Shown here piece by piece: positions 32,623 to 40,624 of a DNA stretch of 64,000 nucleotides. The stretch spans positions 1 through 64,000 of the forward strand of contig BEHR01000018.1 of NCBI GenBank assembly GCA_002898555.1, read 5' to 3'. Each line of letters opens with the position of its first letter. Position 1 is the stretch's first letter. Source of the stretch: a bacterium HR15 (GTDB lineage Bacteria; Armatimonadota; Fimbriimonadia; Fimbriimonadales; GBS-DC). The notes under the pieces are model-generated. The model saw only the letters and a program-made list of their open reading frames with translations. It searched no databases and was not told the DNA's origin. The position numbers were made by a program, and so were the translations under genes.

Positions 32623-33639
32623 GTGCGCTTGATCCTGGGTATCGAGACCAGCTGTGATGAGACCTCCGCCGCGGTGGTGGAGGGGCGGCGTGTGCGCAGC
32701 AGTATCGTTGCGTCGCAAGCGGACTTGCATGCGCGCTGGGGTGGGGTCGTGCCCGAAGCAGCGGCTCGCCAACATGTGGAACGGCTCAATCCCGTCTTGC
32801 AGCAGGCGTTGGACGAAGCGGGCGTTTCGCTGCGCGAAATCGAAGGGATTGCCGTTACGAACCGACCGGGGCTGGTGGGCGCGCTGGTCGTCGGGATTGC
32901 GGCTGCGAAAGCCTTGGCGTTCGCGTTGAACCTGCCGTTTGTGGGCGTCCATCACCTGGAAGGTCATCTCTACTCGGCTTTTCTTACTGACCCCGACGCG
33001 CCCATCCCTTTCCCGCACCTGTGCCTCATCGTGTCTGGCGGACATACCGAGCTGGTGCTGGCAAAAGGACACGGCGATTATCAGTTGCTGGGTCAAACGC
33101 TGGACGATGCAGCAGGCGAAGCGTTCGACAAGGTGGCACGCTTGCTGGGGCTGGGCTACCCCGGTGGACCCGCGATTGACCGTCTGGCACGCACGGGCGA
33201 CCCGAGCGCCTTTCGATTCCCACGCGCATGGCTGGAGGGTAGCCACCACTTCAGCTTCAGTGGACTGAAAACGGCGGTACTGCGCGAGGTGGAACGCCTG
33301 CGCAACGAGGGAACCCTGAGCGAAGCCACCATTGCCGACCTGTGTGCGTCGTTCCAGCAAGCTATTATCGATGTGTTGGTCGCCAAAGCGGTTCGGGCCG
33401 CGCAGGAATGGCAAGTGTCGGTGCTGACGGTGGTGGGGGGTGTCGCGGCGAACGCCGCCCTGCAGAGCCAAATGCGCGAGGCAGCCGACAAAGCGTGTCT
33501 GCAGCTGTTGATTCCCCCACCGCACTACTGCACCGACAACGCCGCGATGATTGCCTGCGCAGGCTACTATCGATTGCTTGCAGGCGAACGCGCCGATTTC
33601 GATCTGGACGCCCACGCCAACGCACCTTTGGCGAAGTAG
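32623..33639 (+). CDS. tsaD: tRNA N6-threonylcarbamoyladenosine transferase TsaD
   Basis: 338 residues, the universal Kae1/TsaD enzyme that transfers threonylcarbamoyl to A37 of ANN-decoding tRNAs. LGIETSCDETSAAVV start, metal-binding HHLEGH (His near 110 and 114), SGGHTELV and HYCTDNAAMIACAG are diagnostic. GTG 32623 gives the conserved MRLILGIET start; an ATG two bases upstream is out of frame. The TATAAT seven bases upstream implies a leaderless GTG message. A hairpin at 33692-33713 follows, then tRNA-Gln. Confidence 0.95.
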   Translation: MRLILGIETSCDETSAAVVEGRRVRSSIVASQADLHARWGGVVPEAAARQHVERLNPVLQQALDEAGVSLREIEGIAVTNRPGLVGALVVGIAAAKALAFALNLPFVGVHHLEGHLYSAFLTDPDAPIPFPHLCLIVSGGHTELVLAKGHGDYQLLGQTLDDAAGEAFDKVARLLGLGYPGGPAIDRLARTGDPSAFRFPRAWLEGSHHFSFSGLKTAVLREVERLRNEGTLSEATIADLCASFQQAIIDVLVAKAVRAAQEWQVSVLTVVGGVAANAALQSQMREAADKACLQLLIPPPHYCTDNAAMIACAGYYRLLAGERADFDLDAHANAPLAK

Positions 33640-33691
33640 AAGCAGACCGAGGCTGTTCGAAAAATTCGCCAAGCGAATGGATGGCGTGTCG

Positions 33692-33713
33692 GGGCAGACC
33701 CCTGTGTCTGCCC
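33692..33713. terminator. Hairpin after tsaD
   Basis: GGGCAGAC (33692-33699) pairs with GTCTGCCC (33706-33713), loop of six, followed by AAAACCCTTTT. It could be the tsaD terminator or a small dispersed hairpin. Confidence 0.45.
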
Positions 33714-33740
33714 AAAACCCTTTTCCGAACACGGAACCTC

Positions 33741-33771
33741 TTGACAAGGGGTAGCGTCTATCAGGTACAAT
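33741..33771 (+). promoter_or_regulatory. Promoter of tRNA-Gln (TTGACA / TACAAT)
   Basis: TTGACA at 33741-33746 and GGTACAAT with box 33766-33771, spacer 19, ten bases before the tRNA. It is one of only two clear TTGACA boxes noted in the window; both serve tRNA genes. Confidence 0.6.
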
Positions 33772-33781
33772 ACCTATACTC

Positions 33782-33855
33782 TGCGGGGTCGTCTAACGGC
33801 AGGACGCCAGACTCTGGATCTGGTAGTGGTGGTTCGAATCCACCCCCCGCAGCCA
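33782..33855 (+). tRNA. tRNA-Gln (CTG)
   Basis: Acceptor TGCGGGG (33782-33788) pairs with CCCCGCA (33845-33851); anticodon stem CCAGA/TCTGG with loop CTCTGGA, anticodon CTG; T arm GGTGG-TTCGAAT-CCACC; discriminator G and an encoded CCA. The fsa-like gene starts 21 bases after it, so the two are likely cotranscribed. Confidence 0.95.
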
Positions 33856-33876
33856 TCACCTTATCAGGGGGCTATC

Positions 33877-34548
33877 ATGAAGCTTTTTGTGGACACAGGG
33901 CAGGTCGAAGAGGTTCAGCAAGCCGCTGAATGGGGCATTATCGATGGCGTCACTACCAATCCCTCACTCATTGCGAAAGCGGGACGCGATTTCAAAGAGA
34001 CCGTGCTGGCTATTTGTCGCCTCGTGCCGTCAGGCGCGGTCAGCGCGGAAGTGGTCGGCACCACCACCGACCAGATGCTGCGCGAGGCACGCGAAATCGC
34101 TTCCTGGGCACCCAATATCGTGGTCAAAATCCCCATGACCCCAGCAGGCATTCAGGCGACGCGCGTGCTTACCCAGGAAGGCATCCGCGTCAATATGACC
34201 CTCGTCTTTTCACCTGCCCAAGCGCTCTTAGCGGCTAAGGCGGGCGCAAGCTTTATCAGCGTGTTCGTCGGGCGCGTGGATGATGTTGCTGGCGAAGGCA
34301 TGCGCACCATCGAAGAGGTGGTGCACATGGTCGAAAACTACGGCTTCCCCAGTGAGGTACTGGTCGCCAGCATTCGCCATCCGATGCATGTGGTGGAGGC
34401 GATGCGACTGGGCGCCCATATCGCGACGATGCCCTTCAAAGTGCTGGAGCAGCTGTTCCACCATCCGCTGACCGACATCGGACTGCAGCGCTTCCTTGAG
34501 GATTGGAACCGCGCCGGGCTGCAGATTTTCGAGCCGGTGCGTGTATAA
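33877..34548 (+). CDS. fsa: Transaldolase-like protein (TalC/Fsa family)
   Basis: 223 residues, the short single-domain transaldolase/fructose-6-phosphate aldolase family. MKLFVDTGQVEEVQQAAEWG, DGVTTNPSLIAKAG and the Schiff-base lysine in VVKIPMTPAG (about residue 84), then FVGRVDDV and the C-terminal ATMPFKVLEQLFHHPLTDIG are diagnostic. Whether it is a transaldolase (pentose phosphate pathway) or an aldolase cannot be told from sequence alone. AGGGGG before the ATG is a plausible ribosome site. Its stop codon TAA lies inside the TATAAT box of pth. Confidence 0.9.
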   Translation: MKLFVDTGQVEEVQQAAEWGIIDGVTTNPSLIAKAGRDFKETVLAICRLVPSGAVSAEVVGTTTDQMLREAREIASWAPNIVVKIPMTPAGIQATRVLTQEGIRVNMTLVFSPAQALLAAKAGASFISVFVGRVDDVAGEGMRTIEEVVHMVENYGFPSEVLVASIRHPMHVVEAMRLGAHIATMPFKVLEQLFHHPLTDIGLQRFLEDWNRAGLQIFEPVRV

Positions 34549-34549
34549 T
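34544..34549 (+). promoter_or_regulatory. -10 box TATAAT over the upstream stop codon (pth)
   Basis: GTGTATAATGGCG: includes TAA of the preceding gene and ends seven bases before GTG 34557. Confidence 0.55.
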
Positions 34550-34556
34550 GGCGTGC

Positions 34557-35132
34557 GTGCGAGCGATTATTGGGCTGGGCAATCCGGGCGAGGCATACGC
34601 GGGCACGCGCCATAATGTGGGTTTCTGGGTGGTCAGCCTCCTGGCAAAACGACACAGCATCCCCCTGAATCGTCATCGGTACAATGCGCGCTACGGGCAG
34701 GGCGAGATTAAGGGCGTGCCTGTGCTGCTGGTTCAGCCGATGACCTTTATGAATCGGAGCGGCGAGGCGGTGCGTCCGCTGCTTCAAGCCTACCAGTTGA
34801 CCCCGCAGCAGATGCTGGTGGTGTATGATGACATGGCTCTGCCGTTGGGCACGCTGCGATTGCGTCCACGCGGCTCGTCAGGCGGGCATAATGGCATGCG
34901 CTCCATCATTGCCGCGCTCGGCACAGAAGACTTCCCGCGCCTGCGTCTCGGCATCGGTGCGCCGCCCCAAGGCGTGGACCCCGCCGACTATGTGCTGTCG
35001 CCCTTCGAAGAGGCGGAGAAGCCCCTTATGCGCCGGTTATTAGAACATGCTGCGGACGCCTGCGAAGCGTGGCTGACCGAACCTATCGAACAGGTCATGA
35101 GCCGCTATAACCGTCGCTATCGGGAGGGATAG
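34557..35132 (+). CDS. pth: Peptidyl-tRNA hydrolase
   Basis: 191 residues; releases peptides from stalled peptidyl-tRNA. RAIIGLGNPGEAYAGTRHNVGF holds the catalytic His in RHNVGF, with QPMTFMNRSG, VYDDMALPLG and GSSGGHNGMRSI further on. Two starts are possible: ATG 34548, overlapping the preceding stop (TAATG), or GTG 34557, seven bases after the TATAAT box and giving the usual VRAIIGLGNPG start; the latter fits the leaderless pattern. The last 64 bases before the final codons are duplicated at 36627-36690. Confidence 0.93.
   Translation: MRAIIGLGNPGEAYAGTRHNVGFWVVSLLAKRHSIPLNRHRYNARYGQGEIKGVPVLLVQPMTFMNRSGEAVRPLLQAYQLTPQQMLVVYDDMALPLGTLRLRPRGSSGGHNGMRSIIAALGTEDFPRLRLGIGAPPQGVDPADYVLSPFEEAEKPLMRRLLEHAADACEAWLTEPIEQVMSRYNRRYREG
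35041..35104 (+). repeat. 64-base duplication of the pth 3' end, copy 1
   Basis: TAGAACATGCTGCGGACGCC...ATGAGCCG, identical to 36627-36690. This copy is within the functional pth gene and is followed by codons for YNRRYREG and a stop. Confidence 0.95.
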
Positions 35133-35163
35133 CCCCCTCGCCCCCAACAGGCAGCGAGGGGGC
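35132..35163. terminator. Terminator hairpin between pth and the HAF-dockerin gene
   Basis: GCCCCCTCGC (35132-35141) pairs with GCGAGGGGGC (35154-35163), loop 12, starting at the pth stop. It is positioned to serve both convergent genes. Confidence 0.7.
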
Positions 35164-35172
35164 ATGCGCCAC

Positions 35173-36537
35173 TTAACAGCCAAGTCCGAAGTTGAACAGG
35201 ACAATCAACAGGTCAGCATCGTCCACGATACCATCCCGATTGATATCCTCTGGGCAACCGGAGCAGTGTTCCCCAAAGCGGAACAGCACCGCAAGCAGAT
35301 CGGCGTCATCGATGCAGCTGTCGCAGTTCACATCGCCTTTCTCGTGGCGGCAAGTATCCAGCCAGAAGCCCATCCTCTGTTCTGTCGGACGGTGTGTTCC
35401 ATAGCCCACGATGTAGCGCCCGTCCGCCGAGATGGCGGTTGCAACTTCCAGCACAGAGCCATCCGAGAGCAGGTCCGCGAAGAGGAGGTTCAGATCCTCG
35501 CCTATGCGGTTCAACCCACGCCACCAGTAGGCACGATCACCGCTGCCTAGATCAGCCGCCCCCACGATGCGTGGGAAGAACCCAACCCCTGAGGGATCAG
35601 GGTCTGAAGCATCGTGGGCGATGCAGTTGTGAACCACATCAGGCATCAGCAGCTCCACCATTCCGGTGGACCGGGTCCAGTAGAAGCCGTGCCGATCTGG
35701 ACCACCGGATAAGCCTACAACGAGGCTGCCGTCTGGGGAAACTCCATAAGCGGCGCTATTTGTATGCCCCGGCAGCGTGCCCAGCAAGCGACAGACCCCA
35801 TCCTGCCAGATGAACGCTAACGGCCAGCCACCCACAATGACCCGCCCATCGCGGGATACTGCATAAGCAAACTCTGGTGGTGGGTCTATGTCGCAGCAAA
35901 GAGGGAGGCATGGTTCGGGCAAGAATCGCACGGCATTAAAGACCTCGTGGTTAGATGAGCCAACCACGGTGAAGCGGATCGAATCGGGAAGACCGGTGAC
36001 ATCGTAGGCGCGTCCGCTCCATGGTTCGCCAAAACACATGCATCCTGCCCCGATATCCGTCATCGTCCCGTACCAGTAAAAGGCGTGAACAACCCCTGTA
36101 TCTGCCTCGCCTACCACCACAACCTGGGAGTCCTCGCTGTAAACTCCCCAGCCGCGGCTCCAGAAGCCACCCGGCAGCGTGCCGAGATCCCAAAGCCAAG
36201 GCGGCATCGGTGGGTAATGGAACAGAAAGGCATGGAACCAGCCATCGGAGGTTTCAGAGGTACCAGTTGCCCACATGCCATCCGAAGAGATATCCCATGC
36301 TTCGCTCGAGCTACCACCCAGGGTGCCCATCCAGAAGAGCTGTTGCCCAAGCCCCAGCCCCAGCAGGAGCAGCGCCAGCCAGGCTGCAAGACACATCTTG
36401 AACCAGGAGAAAAGTCCCTTCGCACGAGTCGGGGATGGGCGCTCCATGCCCATCGCCTTCGCAAGAGAACGAACACGCATCAAGCGCTCGCGCGCGCAAA
36501 GGCGCGCACCGTCCCACTTCAGTAGATGGCGTCGCAT
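35173..36537 (-). CDS. Secreted HAF-repeat protein with C-terminal dockerin-like domain
   Basis: 454 residues from ATG 36537, seven bases after GGAGGT (an upstream ATG at 36552 overlaps that site). A long basic N-terminus leads into a hydrophobic segment (MCLAAWLALLLLGLGLGQQ). Then come repeats of the type WDLGTLPGGFWSRGWGVYSEDSQVVVG and LLGTLPGHTNSAAYGVSPDGSLVVG, the extracellular HAF family. The last 60 residues hold two calcium-loop repeats (GDVNCDSCIDDADLLAVLF and EDINRDGIVDDADLLIVLF), a type I dockerin-like pair. The gene sits between the two copies of the pth 3' end, so the whole segment appears to be an insertion. Confidence 0.8.
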   Translation of the reverse strand: MRRHLLKWDGARLCARERLMRVRSLAKAMGMERPSPTRAKGLFSWFKMCLAAWLALLLLGLGLGQQLFWMGTLGGSSSEAWDISSDGMWATGTSETSDGWFHAFLFHYPPMPPWLWDLGTLPGGFWSRGWGVYSEDSQVVVVGEADTGVVHAFYWYGTMTDIGAGCMCFGEPWSGRAYDVTGLPDSIRFTVVGSSNHEVFNAVRFLPEPCLPLCCDIDPPPEFAYAVSRDGRVIVGGWPLAFIWQDGVCRLLGTLPGHTNSAAYGVSPDGSLVVGLSGGPDRHGFYWTRSTGMVELLMPDVVHNCIAHDASDPDPSGVGFFPRIVGAADLGSGDRAYWWRGLNRIGEDLNLLFADLLSDGSVLEVATAISADGRYIVGYGTHRPTEQRMGFWLDTCRHEKGDVNCDSCIDDADLLAVLFRFGEHCSGCPEDINRDGIVDDADLLIVLFNFGLGC

Positions 36538-36626
36538 CTCCGACACCTCCATAATATATCATGCATCGAAACGCGCCAATGTACCCGGCGTTGGGTAAAA
36601 TGGCAGCGGCTTGCGCCACAAAGAAA

Positions 36627-36690
36627 TAGAACATGCTGCGGACGCCTGCGAAGCGTGGCTGACCGAACCTATCGAACAGGTCATGAGCCG
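36627..36690 (+). repeat. 64-base duplication of the pth 3' end, copy 2
   Basis: Identical to 35041-35104, followed by a diverged but still in-frame Pth ending (FNRSYVPP, stop at 36716-36718). It looks like the 3' end of a second pth allele left behind by an insertion. Confidence 0.95.
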
Positions 36691-36787
36691 ATTCAATCGT
36701 TCCTATGTGCCGCCATAGCCCCATGCCGCAACCCAGCCAAGGAACTGTATGGTGTTCCCCAATCGTCTAACACATGAGGTGAGAATA

Positions 36788-38680
36788 ATGCGGACATGGC
36801 TGTGCACGCTGATTGTGCTGAACCTTTTCTCGCTTCACGCACAGGAAAAACCCCAACAGAAGTCGATAGAGCAAGTGCCCATCCGTCGTATAATCATCTA
36901 CAAAGATGGGCACTGCCTGACCGAGCGTGAAGTGAAGGTCAACCCCACCGAGAATCCCTTGCGAATCGTAAACGCCACAAACGCGCTTCTGGGAGGCGTC
37001 TGGGCGGTTTCGCGCCACAAGACCATCTCGCTGAGCGGGCTGTACGCGCGCATGGTGGACGAAAAGCGTTCTCTCGCACCAGCCAATCTCGCCGAGCTGC
37101 TCATGCTTAATGAAGGGAAACGAGTTCGCCTGACACTCATGTTCCCCAACCCATCAGAGCAGGAGAAGACAGTGCAGACCGAGCAGTACGAGGGAACGCT
37201 CCGCGTGTTTAAGCCCAGCCTGCGCTATGAGGACGCCTATCCCACTGCCGACGCGCCTCCTGAATACACACCACCACCTACCACTCCGATACGACGCCCG
37301 GACAACTACTACCCATACAGCTTCTATTATCCCCAACACACCCCTCAGCAAACCCCTGACTATGTGCAGGACCTGTTTAGTCGCACTGCTGCACAGGCGA
37401 ACTTTGCTATCGAAACCGACAGGCGAATGGTCTTTTTCAATCCTGCACAGGTCAAGCAGATCGAGTTTCTGGAAACACCTGCACTTGAGCGTGAGGTGAT
37501 TGTCAAGCGTCCCGTGCTGGAACTTACGCTTTCAGGCGGGCGAAGTAGGGAACAGGTTCCCGTTACGCTTTATAGCCTTGAAAAAGGCGTTCGCTGGATC
37601 CCAGAATATCTACTGTTTCTGCCTACCGAACATGCCAGCGAGGGCGAGCTTGTGCTGGCAGGCACCATCATCAACGAGCTCGAAGACCTCCACCAGGTGG
37701 ATGCCGCGGTCGTGGTCGGCTTCACGCAGTTCATGATGGAGCAGCTACCTTCTCCCCTCAGCTTGCGTGAAACCTTCCGTCGGTTCTCACGCTGGTTCGA
37801 AGACGACCTGTTTGAAACGCCCCGATACATGTATGCTGCGCCACGAGTCGCTGATTTTTTAGGCTTCGGTGGTTTTAGTGCATCCGAAGGAGCAGTTGCG
37901 CCCAGCATACCCTCTGGCATGGGGCTCGAAATCCAAAGCGCTGGCAATAATACGGGCGAGCCGATCGCCTTGTTGCGCTTGCCAAAACTCACACTACCGA
38001 AAAACAGTTCCGTGCGTGTGGAACTATCGCGCCAGAAACTGCCAGTGGAACGAACCTTCCTCTGGACTCACGACATGAGCAAGAGCGAGTATCAAGATTC
38101 TTACTACTACTCGCGTCGCCAACAGAACCCCACGACGCTGGAGGACCTGGCATTTCAGATTGCGCGCGAGCGGCGTTTCTCCAACGAAGTCTACGAGGCG
38201 CTTGCCCTGAAAAACACCACCGATACACCCTGGACAATATCGCCCATCGTGGTGCTACGCGATGACGCCCCACTCACCCAAGACATGATGCTCTTTACCC
38301 CACCCGGTGAGGAAGCATACATTCCTATCACCCTGGCAACGCGGCTGAGTATCTCCTGCATGGTGCAACAGGAGAGCGACCAACCGCAATCCGGGTTTGA
38401 TGGGCGCTCGAGTATGCAGCGCGCCCTGATCCGTGTTCACAACTTCTACGAAACCCCAGCTCGCTTGACAGTACGCATTCGATTCGTGGGGCATTTCAAG
38501 GAGGCGAGCCAGACACCATCGCGTGTCTCCTCTAAAACCATCCGCGACATGCTCTCCTTGGGGTGGTACGAACGCCAACTGCTGCGCCTGAATCCATACA
38601 CGGAACTTGTCTGGAAGGTGGAAGTTCCACCAGGCACAAGCGAATGGTGGTTTCGCTACGAACGCCGAACGACCCCTTAA
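36788..38680 (+). CDS. Secreted protein with DUF4139-like domain
   Basis: 630 residues. Signal peptide MRTWLCTLIVLNLFSLHAQ after GAGGTG. The early segment VPIRRIIIYKDGHCLTEREVKV and later VPVTLYSLEKGVRWIPEYLLFL resemble the N-terminal and DUF4139 parts of mucoidy-inhibitor-like proteins, which are beta-rich and secreted. Residues about 160-200 are proline- and tyrosine-rich. No enzyme motif. It lies directly downstream of the inserted segment and convergent with nothing; rpmB follows after 72 bases. Confidence 0.65.
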   Translation: MRTWLCTLIVLNLFSLHAQEKPQQKSIEQVPIRRIIIYKDGHCLTEREVKVNPTENPLRIVNATNALLGGVWAVSRHKTISLSGLYARMVDEKRSLAPANLAELLMLNEGKRVRLTLMFPNPSEQEKTVQTEQYEGTLRVFKPSLRYEDAYPTADAPPEYTPPPTTPIRRPDNYYPYSFYYPQHTPQQTPDYVQDLFSRTAAQANFAIETDRRMVFFNPAQVKQIEFLETPALEREVIVKRPVLELTLSGGRSREQVPVTLYSLEKGVRWIPEYLLFLPTEHASEGELVLAGTIINELEDLHQVDAAVVVGFTQFMMEQLPSPLSLRETFRRFSRWFEDDLFETPRYMYAAPRVADFLGFGGFSASEGAVAPSIPSGMGLEIQSAGNNTGEPIALLRLPKLTLPKNSSVRVELSRQKLPVERTFLWTHDMSKSEYQDSYYYSRRQQNPTTLEDLAFQIARERRFSNEVYEALALKNTTDTPWTISPIVVLRDDAPLTQDMMLFTPPGEEAYIPITLATRLSISCMVQQESDQPQSGFDGRSSMQRALIRVHNFYETPARLTVRIRFVGHFKEASQTPSRVSSKTIRDMLSLGWYERQLLRLNPYTELVWKVEVPPGTSEWWFRYERRTTP

Positions 38681-38717
38681 CCGCTGGGAGTTGCCCCCGC
38701 AAAACGCGACCGCAGGG

Positions 38718-38730
38718 TAAAATATACAAT
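38718..38730 (+). promoter_or_regulatory. -10 region TAAAAT/TACAAT (rpmB)
   Basis: GGGTAAAATATACAAT offers two overlapping -10 boxes (38718-38723, 38725-38730); AGGAGG precedes the rpmB ATG by about eight bases. Confidence 0.5.
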
Positions 38731-38752
38731 CACGCATCAGGAGGCAAGCAAA

Positions 38753-38974
38753 ATGGCACGAGTGTGTGAAATCTGTGGCAAGGGACCGCAGTTTGGGCAG
38801 AACATTCGGCATCGCCACTCAGGGCTATGGCGCTATCGTGCGCCGCGCACCAAGCGTCAGTGGTCGCCCAATCTGCAGACAGTGCGCGCCTATGTGAACG
38901 GGGGCAAGACCGTGCGCCGCATCCGGGTCTGCACCCGCTGCTTGAAAGCCGGCAAGGTGGTGCGTGCTGTTTGA
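38753..38974 (+). CDS. rpmB: 50S ribosomal protein L28
   Basis: 73 residues. ARVCEICGKGP and RVCTRCLKAGKV give four cysteines of the zinc-binding L28 form, with the conserved WSPNLQTVRAYVNGG centre. A strong ribosome site (AGGAGG) and its own -10 region precede it. Its TGA overlaps a TTG that starts murB. Confidence 0.96.
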   Translation: MARVCEICGKGPQFGQNIRHRHSGLWRYRAPRTKRQWSPNLQTVRAYVNGGKTVRRIRVCTRCLKAGKVVRAV

Positions 38975-39954
38975 TCGACTGGGACGCGCTCGCCCAGCAA
39001 CTCAGCCCGCTCTGCTCGCGACCGCTGTTGCGCAACGAGCCGATGCGACGGCATACTACCTTGCGCGTGGGCGGACCCGCCACACTGTTTTACCGGGTCA
39101 GCGAGCTGGACGAGTTCGCGCGAATCAGCGAGTGGGCACAAAGCCACCAAGTGCCCACTTTTATTATGGGGCACGGCAGCAACATTCTCGTGAGCGACAC
39201 GGGCATCCATGCACTGGTGATTTATAACGCCTGCGAGCGCGCTGTGATTGGCAAGGAGACCTACGCCGAAACGGGCATCCCCATTCGGGAGCTGTTTCTG
39301 AAAGCCGCGCAGCAGGGGCTAAGCGGACTGGAATTTGCTGTCGGCATTCCGGGCACGCTGGGCGGCGCGCTGGTGTCTAATGCAGGCGCGTATCGGCAAA
39401 ATATTGCCGACCTGCTGATAGAAATCGACTTGGTCTCGGAGGGCAAGCGTCAGCGCGTGTCGCCCGACTGGATGCAGTTCTCCTATCGGGATAGCCGTTT
39501 GCGCCGTCCGTGCGCGCCCCCAACCGCTTTGCTCGCCGTCCGAATGTGCCTGAAGCCCGATGCGAAACGCGCGATTTTTGCCCGCGCACGCCACCTGCAA
39601 CGCCAGCGCATCGAGAAGCAGCCGCCCGAATCGTCCGCAGGCAGCTTCTTCAAAAATGTGTACGATCATGCCTTAGCACAGCGATTGCCGGGACTGCCTA
39701 CACCCCTAAGGGAAGCGGGTGTTGTGCCTGCTGGGTTCCTGATCGAGGCATGCGGACTGAAGGGCTATCAGATTGGGGGCGCATGTGTCTCGCGCAAACA
39801 TGCCAATTTCCTCATCAATCGCGGCGACGCCACCGCCAGCGACTTCTACCAACTGGCGCAGAAGGTGAAACAAGCCGTGCATGAACAGTTTGGCGTCTGG
39901 TTGGAGGAGGAGGTACTCTATGTGGGCTGGACAACCGATATGCCACAATATTAG
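38971..39954 (+). CDS. murB: UDP-N-acetylenolpyruvoylglucosamine reductase
   Basis: 327 residues; FAD- and NADPH-dependent second step of UDP-MurNAc synthesis for peptidoglycan. HTTLRVGGPATLFYRV, FIMGHGSNILVSD, GLEFAVGIPGTLGGALVSNAGAY, FSYRDSRLR, SSAGSFFKNV and the C-terminal KHANFLINRGDATASD carry the FAD site, catalytic Ser and Glu regions of MurB. The start is probably TTG 38971 (TTGA overlap with the rpmB stop), which gives LIDWDALAQQL; all further upstream frame lies inside rpmB. Translation is likely coupled to L28. Confidence 0.9.
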   Translation: MIDWDALAQQLSPLCSRPLLRNEPMRRHTTLRVGGPATLFYRVSELDEFARISEWAQSHQVPTFIMGHGSNILVSDTGIHALVIYNACERAVIGKETYAETGIPIRELFLKAAQQGLSGLEFAVGIPGTLGGALVSNAGAYRQNIADLLIEIDLVSEGKRQRVSPDWMQFSYRDSRLRRPCAPPTALLAVRMCLKPDAKRAIFARARHLQRQRIEKQPPESSAGSFFKNVYDHALAQRLPGLPTPLREAGVVPAGFLIEACGLKGYQIGGACVSRKHANFLINRGDATASDFYQLAQKVKQAVHEQFGVWLEEEVLYVGWTTDMPQY

Positions 39955-39967
39955 CGGGAGGCAAAGG

Positions 39968-40420
39968 ATGCGAGCGATGTTCAGGTTTGCCCGACAGGTC
40001 GGACTGATGGGTGGGCTTCTTGCACTGGTGCTGCTGGGAGGATGCCGTCGCCAGCCCCTGAGCGAAAAAAGCGTGCAGGAATCGCTTGCCGAGAGGCGCG
40101 AGCAGTATCAAACCGAGATTGAGCGAGGAGTACAATCGGCACCGCCACCTATTGAAGTGCCCACGACCCAGCCCTCCTCTTCACCCCGTTCGCAGGAACA
40201 GACGCCTCAAGGAGGGGGCGTGCCACCCTATGAGGCGCCCCCTCCAACCGTTGGCAACAACCCTACGCCCAGTACGACCCCCGCAAACCCAGCCGATACG
40301 CATGTGGGCGATGTGCGGTTAGACCCCTCCACCGGACAATACGGCATCGCGCCGCCGGGAGCGCCTGAAGGCTATACCATCCCGCTTGATAACTCTGCCA
40401 GCAAGCCATCGTCCCAATAG
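39968..40420 (+). CDS. Small proline-rich lipoprotein
   Basis: 150 residues from ATG 39968, behind GGGAGGCAAAGG. Lipoprotein signal MRAMFRFARQVGLMGGLLAL with lipobox LLGGC, a short charged helix, then a Pro/Thr/Ser/Gln-rich low-complexity stretch (EVPTTQPSSSPRSQEQTPQ) and a short end VRLDPSTGQYGIAPPGAPE. No known domain. It is placed between murB and tatA2, so an envelope spacer role is plausible but unproved. Confidence 0.65.
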   Translation: MRAMFRFARQVGLMGGLLALVLLGGCRRQPLSEKSVQESLAERREQYQTEIERGVQSAPPPIEVPTTQPSSSPRSQEQTPQGGGVPPYEAPPPTVGNNPTPSTTPANPADTHVGDVRLDPSTGQYGIAPPGAPEGYTIPLDNSASKPSSQ

Positions 40421-40422
40421 GG

Positions 40423-40428
40423 TATACT
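40423..40428 (+). promoter_or_regulatory. -10 box TATACT (second tatA)
   Basis: AGGGTATACT begins just after the lipoprotein stop; GGAGGA and ATG 40451 follow. Confidence 0.5.
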
Positions 40429-40450
40429 ACCTTTGGAGGAGCAAACGACA

Positions 40451-40624
40451 ATGCCGATACTGGGATATATGGGCACACAGGAATGGCTGATTGTGCTGGT
40501 GATTGTGTTGGTGCTGTTTGGCGCATCGCGCCTACCAGCGCTGGCACGCTCGTTCGGGGAAGCGCTTTCGGAGTTCCGTCGCGCCACCCGCGTCGAAGAC
40601 GAGACGGAACAAACTCCTAAGTGA
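40451..40624 (+). CDS. tatA: Second TatA-like protein
   Basis: 57 residues: membrane helix WLIVLVIVLVLFGASRLP, then the amphipathic helix ALARSFGEALSEFRRA and a short acidic end. Shorter than the TatA at 10670 and more TatA/E-like (FGASRLP in place of FGPRKLP). GGAGGA lies 13 bases before the ATG. Its TGA overlaps a GTG that starts the next gene. Confidence 0.85.
   Translation: MPILGYMGTQEWLIVLVIVLVLFGASRLPALARSFGEALSEFRRATRVEDETEQTPK

Noticed and set aside
32446-33747. 433-codon minus-strand open frame opposite tsaD
   Set aside because: tsaD is unmistakable on the plus strand; this is its shadow.
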